A DNA stretch of 64,000 bases from JAFAXD01 sp051985675 (GCA_051985675.1 JBPYFJ010000152.1:1-64000); one strand, 5' to 3'; shown: positions 28,814-38,395, numbered from the stretch's first letter. Numbers and translations: made by a program. The notes: generated by a model not told the origin, from the sequence alone.

Positions 28814-29836
28814 ATGCAACTGGCGATGGTCGGGTTGGGCCGGATGGGCGCCAACATGGTTCGCCGCCTCCTGCAAGGCGGTCATCAGTGCGTCGTGTTC
28901 GACAAATCGCCGAAGGCCGTCAGCGACCTCGCCAAGGAACACGCCGTCGCGTCGGCTTCAGCCGCCGAGATGGGGCGCAAGCTCGAGAAACCCCGGGTCG
29001 TGTGGCTGATGGTGCCGGCGGCGGTCGTCGACCAGACCATCGCCGAGATCGTGCCGCACCTCGAACCGGGCGACATCCTCATCGACGGCGGAAACTCCTA
29101 TTACGTCGACGACATTCGGCGCGCCAAAGAGCTTGCCCCAAAACGCATCAACTATCTCGATGTCGGGACCAGCGGCGGCATCTGGGGCCTCGAGCGCGGT
29201 TATTGCATGATGATCGGCGGCCCGAAGGATGCGGTTTCGCATCTCGATCCGATATTCAAGACGCTGGCGCCCGGCCTGGGCGAGATCGCGCGCACGCCTG
29301 GGCGCGACAAGATGGGCGGCACCGCCGAGATGGGCTATCTGCATTGCGGGCCCAATGGCGCCGGCCATTTTGTCAAAATGGTCCACAACGGCATCGAGTA
29401 CGGGCTGATGGCGGCCTATGCGGAAGGCTTCAGCATTCTGCGCCACGCGAATTTGGGCGAACGAGCGCACGCCGTCGACGCCGAAACCACGCCGCTGCGC
29501 GACCCCGAGCTTTATCGATACGACCTGAACATTCCTGATATAGCCGAACTTTGGCGGCGCGGCAGCGTCGTCGCGTCATGGTTGCTCGATCTGTCGTCGG
29601 CCGCGCTGGCGAAGGACCCCGCGCTCGCGGAGTTTGCCGGCCGGGTGTCGGACTCCGGCGAAGGGCGCTGGACAATCAAGGCCGCGATCGATGAGGCCGT
29701 GCCGGTGCCGGTTCTCGCGACCGCGCTGTTCGAGCGCTTCAGCTCGCGCGGCGAAGCGGACTTCGCGGACAAGCTGCTGTCCGCCATGCGCTTCGAGTTC
29801 GGCGGCCATCTGGAGAAGACCGGTCGAGGGTCGTGA
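28814..29836 (+). CDS. gnd: 6-phosphogluconate dehydrogenase (short, decarboxylating)
   Basis: A 340-residue NAD(P)-dependent dehydrogenase oxidising and decarboxylating 6-phosphogluconate to ribulose 5-phosphate. The N-terminal Rossmann motif is MVGLGRMGANMVRRL. IDGGNSYYVDD, LDVGTSGGIWG and FVKMVHNGIEYG give the substrate and catalytic sites. It is the short type (~330 aa), which often prefers NAD+, unlike the 470-residue enzyme of E. coli; coenzyme is inferred from length. GGAGGA precedes the ATG by 6 bases. pgl starts 7 bases after its stop. Confidence 0.95.
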   Translation: MQLAMVGLGRMGANMVRRLLQGGHQCVVFDKSPKAVSDLAKEHAVASASAAEMGRKLEKPRVVWLMVPAAVVDQTIAEIVPHLEPGDILIDGGNSYYVDDIRRAKELAPKRINYLDVGTSGGIWGLERGYCMMIGGPKDAVSHLDPIFKTLAPGLGEIARTPGRDKMGGTAEMGYLHCGPNGAGHFVKMVHNGIEYGLMAAYAEGFSILRHANLGERAHAVDAETTPLRDPELYRYDLNIPDIAELWRRGSVVASWLLDLSSAALAKDPALAEFAGRVSDSGEGRWTIKAAIDEAVPVPVLATALFERFSSRGEADFADKLLSAMRFEFGGHLEKTGRGS

Positions 29837-29843
29837 GAGCGAG

Positions 29844-30629
29844 ATGACGCGCGAGACGGATCGACCACAGGATCGCGCGCGGCCGGCGACGGCCGGCAGC
29901 GGCGCCAATGGCATGCGCCTGGACGTCTTCGCCGACGCCGACATAGCGGCCGAGAAGGCCGCCGGGGTCATCGCCGCGCAAGTCGGCCCGGCGGTTGCGG
30001 CGCGCGGCCGCTTTCTCCTGGCGGTCAGCGGTGGCCGGACCCCTTGGCAAATGCTGCGCACCCTCGCCCGCGAGCCGCTGCCATGGGACCGCATCCACGT
30101 CTTTCAGGTCGACGAGCGCGTCGCTCCGGCCGGCGACCCTGATCGCAACGCCACCCATTTGCGCGCGTGCTTTGAGGGAACGCCACTGGGCTCGGACCAC
30201 ATCCACGCGATGCCGGTCGAAGATTTCGATCTTGACGGCGCGGCGCGGCGCTACGCCGCCACGTTGCAGGAACTCGCGGGCGCGCCCGCGACCCTCGACC
30301 TTGTTCACCTCGGGCTCGGCCCAGATGGTCACACGGCATCGCTGGTGCCGAACGATCCGGTGCTCGCCGTCACCGACCGGGATGTCGCGTTAACCGGCAT
30401 CTACCAGGGGCGGCAGCGGATGACGCTGACCTACCCGACCCTCAATCGGGCGCGCGCGATCCTTTGGCTCGCGACCGGAAGCGACAAGGCGGAGGTATTG
30501 CCGCGCTTGCGCGACGGTGACCAATCGATTCCAGCCGGCCGCATCCGTCGAAGCGGCGCGCTTATCATTGCCGATCAGCCCGCCGCAGCCCGGCTCGCCG
30601 CGCGCAAGACAAGTGAGGTGCGATCATGA
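29844..30629 (+). CDS. pgl: 6-phosphogluconolactonase
   Basis: A 261-residue member of the glucosamine-6-phosphate isomerase/6-phosphogluconolactonase family (DevB type). It hydrolyses the lactone made by Zwf. It shows LAVSGGRTPWQML, FQVDERVAP, and HLGLGPDGHTASLVP. The first ~23 residues are a poorly conserved extension. It overlaps tkt by the ATGA junction at 30626-30629. With zwf and gnd in the operon the oxidative branch is complete. Confidence 0.94.
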   Translation: MTRETDRPQDRARPATAGSGANGMRLDVFADADIAAEKAAGVIAAQVGPAVAARGRFLLAVSGGRTPWQMLRTLAREPLPWDRIHVFQVDERVAPAGDPDRNATHLRACFEGTPLGSDHIHAMPVEDFDLDGAARRYAATLQELAGAPATLDLVHLGLGPDGHTASLVPNDPVLAVTDRDVALTGIYQGRQRMTLTYPTLNRARAILWLATGSDKAEVLPRLRDGDQSIPAGRIRRSGALIIADQPAAARLAARKTSEVRS

Positions 30630-32734
30630 GCACGACCGCCGCAATCGAGAAAAACGCGCAACGCCAACGAACGATCGCTGATCTGGACGAACTGTCGATC
30701 AACACCATCCGCACGCTTTCGATCGATGCGGTCCAAAAAGCCAAATCCGGCCATCCTGGCACCCCGATGGCGCTCGCGCCGCTGGTCTACGTGATCTGGA
30801 ATCGCATCCTGCGGTTTGATCCGTTGGACCCGATCTGGCCGAACCGCGACCGCTTTGTGCTCTCGAACGGCCACGCCTCGATGCTGCTGTGGTCCGTGCT
30901 GCACCTGACCGGGACTCGCGCGGTGAACGCCGAGTACGAGCGGCTTGGGCAGCCGGCGGTCACGCTCGACGACATCCGCAACTTTCGACAGCTTGGCAGC
31001 AAGGCGCCCGGCCATCCCGAATATCATCTGGTGTCGGGCGTCGAGACCACGACGGGTCCGCTCGGCCAGGGCGTCGCCACCAGCGTCGGCATGGCGATCG
31101 CCGAAAAGTGGCTCGCCACCCGCTACAATCAGCCCGGCTTCACGGTCTTCGACTACAACATCTACACGATCTGCGGCGACGGCGACATGATGGAGGGCGT
31201 GTCGTCGGAAGCCGCCTCACTGGCGGGCCATCTTGGCTTGGACAATCTGTGCTGGATTTACGACAACAACCACATCACGATCGAAGGCAAGACAAAGCTC
31301 GCGTTTACAGAAGACATCGCGGCGCGTTTCCTAGGGTACGGCTGGAATGTGCTGCGCGTCGGCGATGCGAACGACCTCGACCTGATCGAGCACGCGCTCG
31401 ACACTTTCCGGGCCACCAAAGGGCGGCCGACCTTTATTATCCTCGACAGCCACATCGGCTACGGCGCGCCGCACAAGCACGATACCTCGGTGGCCCACGG
31501 CGAGCCTCTCGGAGACGACGAGGTGCGTCTTGCAAAGGGCGTTTACGGCTGGCCCGAGGACGCGAAGTTCCTGGTTCCGGAAGAGGTACCGAAGCACTTC
31601 GCGGCCGGCATTGGCGCGCGCGGCGCGGAGCTGCGGCGCAAGTGGACCACGCTGTTCGCGAACTACCACACCCAGCATACGAACCTCGCCAACGAGATCG
31701 ACCTGATGCAGCGGCGCGAGTTGCCGGCCGGATGGGACAGCGCCCTGCCGACGTTTCCGGCGGACGCCAAGGGGCTCGCGGGGCGCGACGCGTCGGGCAA
31801 GGTTCTCAACGCGCTCGCGCAGCATATTCCCTGGTTTCTGGGCGGATCCGCCGACCTCGGCACGTCCAACAAGACCACGCTCACGTTCGAGGGCGCCGGC
31901 GATTTCGAACCGGACAACTACGGCGGCCGCAATCTCCACTTCGGCATCCGCGAGCACGCCATGGCGGCGAGCGTCAACGGCCTTTCGCTGTCCAAATTGC
32001 GCGCCTTCGGCGCGACCTTCTTCATCTTCAGCGACTATGCGCGGCCGGCTATACGACTGTCCGCCCTGATGGAGCTGCCCACGATCTTCGTGTTCACACA
32101 CGACGCAATGGGCGACGGCGAGGACGGGCCGACCCATCAGCCCGTGGAGCAGCTGGCGTCGTTTCGCGCCATGCCGGGCGTAACTCTGCTGCGGCCGGCC
32201 GACGCCAACGAAGTGGTCGAAGCCTATCGCTACATCATGCAGCTGCGTCACAAGCCCGCGCTGCTGGCGCTATCGCGGCAGCCGCTGCCGACCTTGGACC
32301 GGAACAAATACGCGCCCGCGTCGGGCGTCGCGCGCGGTGCTTATGTACTCGCCGATGCGCCGGGCGGCAAACCGGCGGCGATCATCATTGCGTCAGGCAG
32401 CGAGGTCAGCCTCGCGGTCAAGGCGCATGAGGATCTCGCCAAGGAAGGGATCGGCGTGCGGGTGGTGTCGATGCCGTCGTGGGACATTTTCGACCAGCAG
32501 CCGCAGCAGTATCGCGATAGCGTGCTCCCGCCGGACGTGACCGCGCGTGTCGCCGTGGAACAGGCTTCGACCTTCGGGTGGGAGCGCTACGTCGGGGGGA
32601 AGGGTCGCGTCATCGGCATGCATACCTTCGGGTCCTCAGCGCCGCTCAAGGAGCTCGATCGGAAGTTTGGCTTCGAGCCCGATCGAATTGTCGACGTCGT
32701 CAAGGAGCAAATCGCGGCCGGTCGCAGGCGGTAA
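30626..32734 (+). CDS. tkt: Transketolase
   Basis: A 702-residue thiamine-diphosphate enzyme transferring two-carbon units in the pentose phosphate pathway and Calvin cycle. It has KSGHPGTPMALAPLVY, the thiamine/metal motif GDGDMMEGVSSEAASLAG, and FGIREHAMAASVNGL in the central domain. Full length, no break. Its ATG lies in the pgl stop. A 66-base gap separates it from the HAD-family gene. No RuBisCO or phosphoribulokinase genes are in the window, so a Calvin-cycle role is not indicated here. Confidence 0.97.
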   Translation: MSTTAAIEKNAQRQRTIADLDELSINTIRTLSIDAVQKAKSGHPGTPMALAPLVYVIWNRILRFDPLDPIWPNRDRFVLSNGHASMLLWSVLHLTGTRAVNAEYERLGQPAVTLDDIRNFRQLGSKAPGHPEYHLVSGVETTTGPLGQGVATSVGMAIAEKWLATRYNQPGFTVFDYNIYTICGDGDMMEGVSSEAASLAGHLGLDNLCWIYDNNHITIEGKTKLAFTEDIAARFLGYGWNVLRVGDANDLDLIEHALDTFRATKGRPTFIILDSHIGYGAPHKHDTSVAHGEPLGDDEVRLAKGVYGWPEDAKFLVPEEVPKHFAAGIGARGAELRRKWTTLFANYHTQHTNLANEIDLMQRRELPAGWDSALPTFPADAKGLAGRDASGKVLNALAQHIPWFLGGSADLGTSNKTTLTFEGAGDFEPDNYGGRNLHFGIREHAMAASVNGLSLSKLRAFGATFFIFSDYARPAIRLSALMELPTIFVFTHDAMGDGEDGPTHQPVEQLASFRAMPGVTLLRPADANEVVEAYRYIMQLRHKPALLALSRQPLPTLDRNKYAPASGVARGAYVLADAPGGKPAAIIIASGSEVSLAVKAHEDLAKEGIGVRVVSMPSWDIFDQQPQQYRDSVLPPDVTARVAVEQASTFGWERYVGGKGRVIGMHTFGSSAPLKELDRKFGFEPDRIVDVVKEQIAAGRRR

Positions 32735-32800
32735 ACCCGCCGGCTCGGCACGAAGCACGGGGATTGGTGTGTTCACCCGCATAGACAAACGGACTGCACG

Positions 32801-33478
32801 GTGACCGAACATCACGATGTGGTCTTCCTGTTCGACGTCGACAACACGCTGCTCGACAACGATACGGTGCAGGCCGAACTCAAGAGCCATTTGGCCGAAG
32901 CTTATGGTACGGCCGCGCGCGATCGCTACGTTGCGATCTTGGCACAGCTCGTCAATGAGCTGGGGTACACCGACTATCTGGGCGCGCTCGAGCGGCTTCG
33001 CGTCGAAATGATGCACCGCCCGGAAGTGCTCCGGATGTCGAGCTGGCTCGTGGACTATCCGTTCGCCAACCGGCTGTTTCCGCACGCGCTCGACGTGGTC
33101 AGGCATGTGAGCCAGTGGGGGCTAACCGTCATTCTGTCCGATGGCGACGCCGTGTTTCAGCCGCGCAAGGTCGAATGCTCGGGACTGTGGAAGGCGTTCG
33201 AAGACCGGGTGCTGATCTACATTCACAAGGAACAGGAGCTCGCGTACGTCGAGCGCCTGTACCCGGCACGGCACTATGTGCTGATCGACGACAAGCTGCG
33301 TATTCTCGCGGCCGTGAAAAAGGCCTGGGGCAATCGCGTGACCACGGTTTTTCCCAAGCAGGGTCACTATGCCGTCGACCCCAGTATCCTCGCCCAATAT
33401 CCGCAGGCCGATCTGGAAATCGATAAAATCGGCGACCTGCTCGGCTACGATCGATCCAAGCTCCTCCCCGCCGCATAG
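32801..33478 (+). CDS. HAD-superfamily hydrolase
   Basis: A 225-residue cytoplasmic HAD phosphatase. Motif I is FDVDNTLLD with nucleophile Asp12 and Asp14. Motif II is LSDGD, and the late acidic motif is VLIDDKLR. The cap is a small helical insertion after motif I. The GTG start at 32801 lacks a strong ribosome-binding site. It trails the transketolase by 66 bases on the same strand and may belong to the operon, perhaps removing a sugar phosphate. Substrate unknown. Confidence 0.85.
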   Translation: MTEHHDVVFLFDVDNTLLDNDTVQAELKSHLAEAYGTAARDRYVAILAQLVNELGYTDYLGALERLRVEMMHRPEVLRMSSWLVDYPFANRLFPHALDVVRHVSQWGLTVILSDGDAVFQPRKVECSGLWKAFEDRVLIYIHKEQELAYVERLYPARHYVLIDDKLRILAAVKKAWGNRVTTVFPKQGHYAVDPSILAQYPQADLEIDKIGDLLGYDRSKLLPAA

Positions 33479-33537
33479 GCCGGTCCCAACCGGGCCTCAA
33501 TGTCCCGCTATCCGGCCAGCCGCGATCCGGCCCGGCG

Positions 33538-33774
33538 CTAACCGGAGGGTGTCCCGGTCTGCAGCGCCAGGGCGTGCAACTTGCCGCCCATTTCGCCCTT
33601 GAGCGCCTCATAGACGATCTGGTGCTGCTGCACGCGTGACTTACCGCGAAACGACTCGGCAATGACGGTCGCCGCGTAGTGATCGCCGTCGCCTGCCAGG
33701 TCCTGGATCGTCACCTGTGCGTCGGGAATTCGCGCCTCAATCAACCGCTTGATTTCGCCGGCATCCATCGCCAT
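33538..33774 (-). CDS. bolA: BolA family protein
   Basis: A 78-residue BolA/YrbA-type protein (MAMDAGEIKRLIEARIPDAQ onward). It keeps the conserved His of RVQQHQIVYEAL and the C-terminal HALALQT. BolA proteins bind [2Fe-2S] clusters together with CGFS glutaredoxins. It lies at the tail of the purine operon, 317 bases after purL, as in other Hyphomicrobiales, but its usual partner gene grxD is 13 kb off. An alternative start is the second ATG at 33768. Confidence 0.92.
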   Translation of the reverse strand: MAMDAGEIKRLIEARIPDAQVTIQDLAGDGDHYAATVIAESFRGKSRVQQHQIVYEALKGEMGGKLHALALQTGTPSG

Positions 33775-34091
33775 GGCGCACCTCCGCGGGGCCTATCGAA
33801 TATTCCTCTTGTGGCAAATATCAGACTCGGCCGCACACGCAAATCGATCGTTCGCCGCAACTGTGTACGAAATCGGTGACGCGTTTCCCGGCCATATTGA
33901 CGCTGCCGGCAGCGAGCGGGATGGTCCGGCGCCCGCTCTGCCGGAGGCGGCCGTGACCGGACCTGCCCGACGCGAGCCGCGCATCACCACCTGCCTCGCC
34001 CTGGCTGCGTGCTGCCGCCGGGCGGCAGCCGCATCGTCCAATGTCTCGCGCGCTGCGGAGGCACGCGCGATGGCGCGATAGAGCGGGCAGA
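33775..34091. other. Gap between purL and bolA
   Basis: 317 bases. Open frames exist on both strands but have the biased composition of random high-GC sequence and match no family. I see no clear promoter or terminator. Confidence 0.45.
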
Positions 34092-36314
34092 TCAAGCGCC
34101 CGGCAGCGTCCCCGCCATGTAGCCCGGCAGCCAGGCCTCGAAGCGCTCGCTCAGCGTCTCAACCTGGACGGGCCGCTCACCCGCAATCGCCAGCGCCTCG
34201 CCACCGGTCGTGCCGATGCGGCGCACCGGAACGCCCGCAATGTCGGCGCGCGCGATGATTGCGTCGACCGCGCCCGCATGAACGCTCGCGAGATAGCGCG
34301 CCTGATCCTCGCCGAACCAAAACGCGTGCGCGGGCATGTTGGATGGCGCGTGTGCGAGCCTCGCGCCGATGCCGGATGCGATCGCCATCTCGGCCAGCGC
34401 CACCAGCAGCCCGCCGTCCGAAATGTCGTGGGCGGCCGTCGCAATGTTCTCGTGGATGAGAATGCGCACGAAATCTCCGTTGCGCTTTTCGGCCGCGAGA
34501 TCAACGGGCGGTGGCGCACCGTCTTCGCGCGCGCAGACAACGCGCAGATACAGTGATTGGCCAAGCCACCCGGCGGTCGCGCCGATCAACAGGATCGCCT
34601 CGTCCGCTGCCTTAAATGCAAGCGTCGTCGCGCGGGTGAAGTCATCGAGCAGGCCGACCGCACCGATCGTCGGCGTTGGCAGGATCGCCCGCCCGTTGGT
34701 CTCGTTGTAGAGCGACACGTTACCGGACACGACCGGGAATTCGAGCGCCCGGCACGCTTGGCCGATGCCGCGAATGCAGCCGACCAGCTGTCCCATGATC
34801 TCGGGTCGCTCCGGATTGCCGAAGTTGAGATTGTCCGTGATGGCGAGCGGCTTGCCGCCAACGGCCGTGATGTTTCGCCAGGCCTCCGCCACCGCTTGCT
34901 TGCCGCCCTCGAACGGATCGGCTTCGCAGTAGCGTGGAGTCACGTCCGCGGTGAGCGCGAGCGCCTTCGGCCCATCCAGCACGCGCACGACCGCGGCATC
35001 GCCGCCGGGGCGTTGCACGGTGTTGCCGAGAATGACGTGATCGTGTTGCTCCCACACCCAGCGTTTGGCGCACAGGTCGGGAGATCCGACCATTGTCTCG
35101 AGCGCGTCCGGAACCGGCATCGGCGCGTGCACGCTGGCCGCGGCGATCACCGGCCGCTTGGGCGTTTCAACGAACGGGCGCTGATAGACCGGCGCCTCAT
35201 CGCCGAGTTCCTTGATCGGCAGGTCGACCATGACGTCGCCGCCGTGACGCACGACGAAGCGCCGCGTCGGCGTGGTGCGTCCGATCACCGCGAAGTCGAG
35301 CCCCCATTTGCGGAAGATTGCCTCCGCTTCCGCTTCCTTCTCGGGCCGCAGCACCATGAGCATGCGCTCCTGGCTCTCCGACAGCATCATCTCATACGCG
35401 CTCATCCCGGTTTCACGGCACGGCACGGTGTCGAGATCGAGCTCGACGCCGAGGTCGCCTTTCGCGCCCATCTCGACCGCCGAGCACGTGAGCCCGGCGG
35501 CGCCCATGTCCTGGATCGCGATGACGCAATCCTTGCGCATGATTTCGAGGCACGCCTCCAGCAGGAGTTTTTCGGAGAACGGATCTCCGACCTGGACGGT
35601 CGGCCGCTTGGCATCGGAATCGTCGTCGAATTCGGCCGACGCCATGCTGGCGCCGTGGATTCCGTCGCGGCCGGTCTTGGAGCCGAGGTAGACGATCGGC
35701 ATGCCGACGCCGGTCGCCTTGGCGTAGAAGATCCGGTCTGCTTCGGCGAGCCCGACCGCCATCGCGTTGACCAGACAGTTGCCGTCGTAACGGGAATGAA
35801 AGCGCAACTGGCCGCCGACGGTCGGCACACCGAACGAGTTGCCGTAGCCGCCAATTCCGGCGACGACCCCGGATACGAGATGGCGCGTGCGCGGATGGTC
35901 GGGCGCCCCGAACGACAATGCATCGAGACAGGCGATCGGCCTCGCCCCCATGGTGAACACGTCGCGCAGAATGCCGCCGACGCCGGTCGCGGCACCTTGA
36001 TAGGGCTCGATATAGCTCGGGTGATTGTGGCTCTCCATCTTGAAGACCACGGCGAGCCCGTCACCGATGTTGATGACGCCGGCGTTTTCGCCAGGCCCCT
36101 GGATCACCCAGGGCGCCTGCGTAGGCAGCGTGCGCAAGTGGACCTTGGACGATTTGTACGAGCAGTGCTCGTTCCACATCGCCGAAAAGATGCCGAGCTC
36201 CGTGAAGCTCGGCGCGCGCCCGATCAGCTTGATGATGCGCTCGTACTCGTCGGGCTTAAGCCCGTGTTCGGCGACAAGCTGCGGCGTGATGGAGGGTTCG
36301 TTACGGCGGGTCAT
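34092..36314 (-). CDS. purL: Phosphoribosylformylglycinamidine synthase subunit PurL
   Basis: A 740-residue small-type FGAM synthase, the ATP-using synthetase subunit that acts with PurQ (glutaminase) and PurS. Visible family features are FSAMWNEHCSYKSSK near residue 45, GPGENAGVI, FKMESHNHPSYIEPYQGAAT, and TDNLNFGNPERPE. Length matches the three-subunit form. Its ATG abuts the stop of the DUF429 gene with no spacing (36314/36315), so coupled translation is likely. Confidence 0.97.
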   Translation of the reverse strand: MTRRNEPSITPQLVAEHGLKPDEYERIIKLIGRAPSFTELGIFSAMWNEHCSYKSSKVHLRTLPTQAPWVIQGPGENAGVINIGDGLAVVFKMESHNHPSYIEPYQGAATGVGGILRDVFTMGARPIACLDALSFGAPDHPRTRHLVSGVVAGIGGYGNSFGVPTVGGQLRFHSRYDGNCLVNAMAVGLAEADRIFYAKATGVGMPIVYLGSKTGRDGIHGASMASAEFDDDSDAKRPTVQVGDPFSEKLLLEACLEIMRKDCVIAIQDMGAAGLTCSAVEMGAKGDLGVELDLDTVPCRETGMSAYEMMLSESQERMLMVLRPEKEAEAEAIFRKWGLDFAVIGRTTPTRRFVVRHGGDVMVDLPIKELGDEAPVYQRPFVETPKRPVIAAASVHAPMPVPDALETMVGSPDLCAKRWVWEQHDHVILGNTVQRPGGDAAVVRVLDGPKALALTADVTPRYCEADPFEGGKQAVAEAWRNITAVGGKPLAITDNLNFGNPERPEIMGQLVGCIRGIGQACRALEFPVVSGNVSLYNETNGRAILPTPTIGAVGLLDDFTRATTLAFKAADEAILLIGATAGWLGQSLYLRVVCAREDGAPPPVDLAAEKRNGDFVRILIHENIATAAHDISDGGLLVALAEMAIASGIGARLAHAPSNMPAHAFWFGEDQARYLASVHAGAVDAIIARADIAGVPVRRIGTTGGEALAIAGERPVQVETLSERFEAWLPGYMAGTLPGA

Positions 36315-37061
36315 CTAGGACTTTTCACGGTTGGTGATCCACTCGGAAAATTCGGCTGCGGTTTGACGAATCTCTTTGAAGGGATTGCGCTTTAGGAGCC
36401 GAAACCCGCGAGGTAGGTCGGCGCTTTTGATTTTATAGTCATCGGGTCCCCACAGATCTATTGCCGGCGCAACGGAAGTAACGGCGCAAATCAAAGCATC
36501 GATGTCATCGTCGTTGTAAAGGGGCGGCGCGATGGAAAGGCGCTGGCAGAGTGCAGAACATGCGGCTCTTTGTTCCTTTATCCGTTCTTTCCCTCTCGCT
36601 TTATAGAGGCCCGGAACGATGTCGAGCTTCTGCCAGATTGCGGTCGGATAGGTTTCGAACAACCGATCGCCCAGGGCGGACTCGAGCCTGGCGTGTCGCA
36701 CAATCGCTGCAAACCGGGCAGCAGGCGCGCCGATCCGATCGGCAAACGGAGGCATGGCGCGCAACAATTTGTCGATCGGTCTAAGCGTCAGCTGCCAGAG
36801 TTCCGTAGCGTTGAGGGGGAATGGGAGGCCTTGAAAATCGATGGGAATATCAACAGAAAGCGGTCCCAAGCTCATGCACCGCTGAACGTCTTTTGCCTCC
36901 TCGTCCACAGTTGTATTGAAGTTGGAGGCAGTCGCGCGCTTTTGGGAAAATGCCGAGCCTCGCAGCAGCGTTACGTGCGCGGTCGTACCTTGGGTAGCGA
37001 TCGCGGCGAGCGAGGACTTCTTCTGGGTGTATCCGGCCAGATCGAGGCCAAATCCAATCAT
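36315..37061 (-). CDS. DUF429-like protein inside the purine operon
   Basis: A 248-residue protein that starts IGFGLDLAGYTQKKSSLAAI, the usual opening of DUF429, a predicted RNase H-fold nuclease group. A mid-protein LSVDIPIDFQGLPFP and a late DDIDALICAVTSVAPAI with conserved acidic residues fit that fold. It lies exactly between purQ (6-base gap) and purL (0 bases). Its DNA looks lower in GC than purL and purQ, with AAA/TTT-rich codons, a sign of recent acquisition. Function in purine synthesis is not established. Confidence 0.7.
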   Translation of the reverse strand: MIGFGLDLAGYTQKKSSLAAIATQGTTAHVTLLRGSAFSQKRATASNFNTTVDEEAKDVQRCMSLGPLSVDIPIDFQGLPFPLNATELWQLTLRPIDKLLRAMPPFADRIGAPAARFAAIVRHARLESALGDRLFETYPTAIWQKLDIVPGLYKARGKERIKEQRAACSALCQRLSIAPPLYNDDDIDALICAVTSVAPAIDLWGPDDYKIKSADLPRGFRLLKRNPFKEIRQTAAEFSEWITNREKS

Positions 37062-37067
37062 CTTGAA

Positions 37068-37778
37068 TTAGGCCGCCCGCTCAAGCGCCTCGACCAGGCC
37101 GGCAAACAACCCGCGGCCGTCGGTGCAGCCCATTGACGCCTCAACGTGGTTTTCCGGATGCGGCATCATGCCGAGGACGTTGCCGCGCTCATTGACGACG
37201 CCAGCGATTGCGTTGGTCGCCCCATTGACATTCCAGGCCGGGTCGAGGCTGCCGTTCGGCGCCACATAGCGATAGAGCACGCGCCCCTCGGCTTCGAGAC
37301 GCGCGATCGTCTGCGCATCCGCCGTGTAATTGCCTTCGCCGTGGGCGACCGGCACCCTGATGACCTGGCCGGCGTTGTAGCCGCGGGTGAACGGCGTGTC
37401 CGACCGCTCGACGCGCAGATAGACATCATGCGCGATGAACTTGAGCCGCGCATTGCGCATCAGAACGCCCGGCAGCAACCCCGCCTCACATAGAATTTGA
37501 AATCCGTTGCAAACACCGAGCACGAGCCCGCCCCGCGCCACGAAGCTGCGTACCGCGTCCATGATCGGCGCCCGCGCCGCAATGGCGCCGCACCGCAGAT
37601 AATCTCCGTAGGAGAAGCCGCCCGGGATCACGACGAGGTCGGTGCCGTGCGGCAGCGCCGTGTCGGCGTGCCAGGTCATGACCGGGTCGCGCCCGGAGAT
37701 CAGTTTGAGGGCGCGCGCCATATCGCGCTCGCGATTGATGCCGGGAAACACGATGACGGCGCTTTTCACCGCATCCAC
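37068..37778 (-). CDS. purQ: Phosphoribosylformylglycinamidine synthase subunit PurQ
   Basis: A 236-residue class I glutaminase subunit of FGAM synthase. The nucleophile Cys is in GLVLGVCNGFQILCEAGLLP; the His-Glu pair is in MMPHPENHVE. The N-terminal VIVFPGINRERDMARAL and PGGFSYGDYLRCGAIA are family marks. Its first 13 bases overlap the end of the upstream exported-protein gene. The first methionine, MDAVKSAVI, is used; the usual start could be three residues shorter. Confidence 0.97.
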   Translation of the reverse strand: MDAVKSAVIVFPGINRERDMARALKLISGRDPVMTWHADTALPHGTDLVVIPGGFSYGDYLRCGAIAARAPIMDAVRSFVARGGLVLGVCNGFQILCEAGLLPGVLMRNARLKFIAHDVYLRVERSDTPFTRGYNAGQVIRVPVAHGEGNYTADAQTIARLEAEGRVLYRYVAPNGSLDPAWNVNGATNAIAGVVNERGNVLGMMPHPENHVEASMGCTDGRGLFAGLVEALERAA

Positions 37779-38395
37779 CTCATCAGGGCGACGTCGCCGG
37801 TCGGCCGCGTCATCTGGAATTGCGGAATGATGTCGAGCGCCTTCTCCCGCATCGTCCCGGGCGTCCGCTTGTTCTGAAAGAAGCTCAGCACGAAAGCGAC
37901 GTTATCGTCGCCCGCAATGATGACAACGGCGCTTCCGTCGGCGACGTCGAAGCAGGCGCCGCGCCCCGGCAGATCGCCGATCGTGACGTCAAACACCGCG
38001 CAGGCGACGGGTGGGGGAACTCCCGGCTGCGCCCCCGGGGCCGCGGCCGGCACCAGCCCGTGCTGCTGCAGGATATCGAGGATCGCGTTGTTATCCTTGG
38101 CGCTGTTGCGCCACACTGCCGGGTCGACGAAAAATCCGCCGATGTTGGGCTCGTCGGCGCACATCGGCGCCAGCACGCACCGGAACGCAAAACGGCCCGG
38201 CATCTCGGTGACCACCTGCCGCCGCACGTCATTAAGGTTGAGCACGTATCCGTTGAGGCGATCGCCGCACAACAGCAGCAATCCGGCGTCCCTGACGCCG
38301 ACGAACTGGCAACGGGGCGCATCCTCCGCCTTCGCTCCCGGCGGGAGGGCGAAACCGAGCACCGCACCCAACATCAGCACGGTTGTGATTTTCAT
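37766..38395 (-). CDS. Exported hypothetical protein in purine operon (2)
   Basis: A 209-residue protein with a signal peptide (MKITTVLMLGAVLGFALPPG then AKA before EDAPRC). The mature part holds several cysteines (CQFVG, LLLLCGD, FRCVLAPMC, ACAVFD, GACFDV), suggesting disulfides in the periplasm. I do not recognise the family. Its start overlaps the stop of the preceding gene by 4 bases and its stop overlaps purQ by 13 bases, so it is firmly in the purS-purQ transcript. The longer open frame upstream was rejected as it has no signal sequence and overlaps the next gene entirely. Confidence 0.75.
   Translation of the reverse strand: MKITTVLMLGAVLGFALPPGAKAEDAPRCQFVGVRDAGLLLLCGDRLNGYVLNLNDVRRQVVTEMPGRFAFRCVLAPMCADEPNIGGFFVDPAVWRNSAKDNNAILDILQQHGLVPAAAPGAQPGVPPPVACAVFDVTIGDLPGRGACFDVADGSAVVIIAGDDNVAFVLSFFQNKRTPGTMREKALDIIPQFQMTRPTGDVALMRWMR

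Noticed and set aside
33793..34095. 100-codon minus-strand frame between purL and bolA
   Set aside because: Random-looking composition, no ribosome-binding site, overlaps the purL stop.
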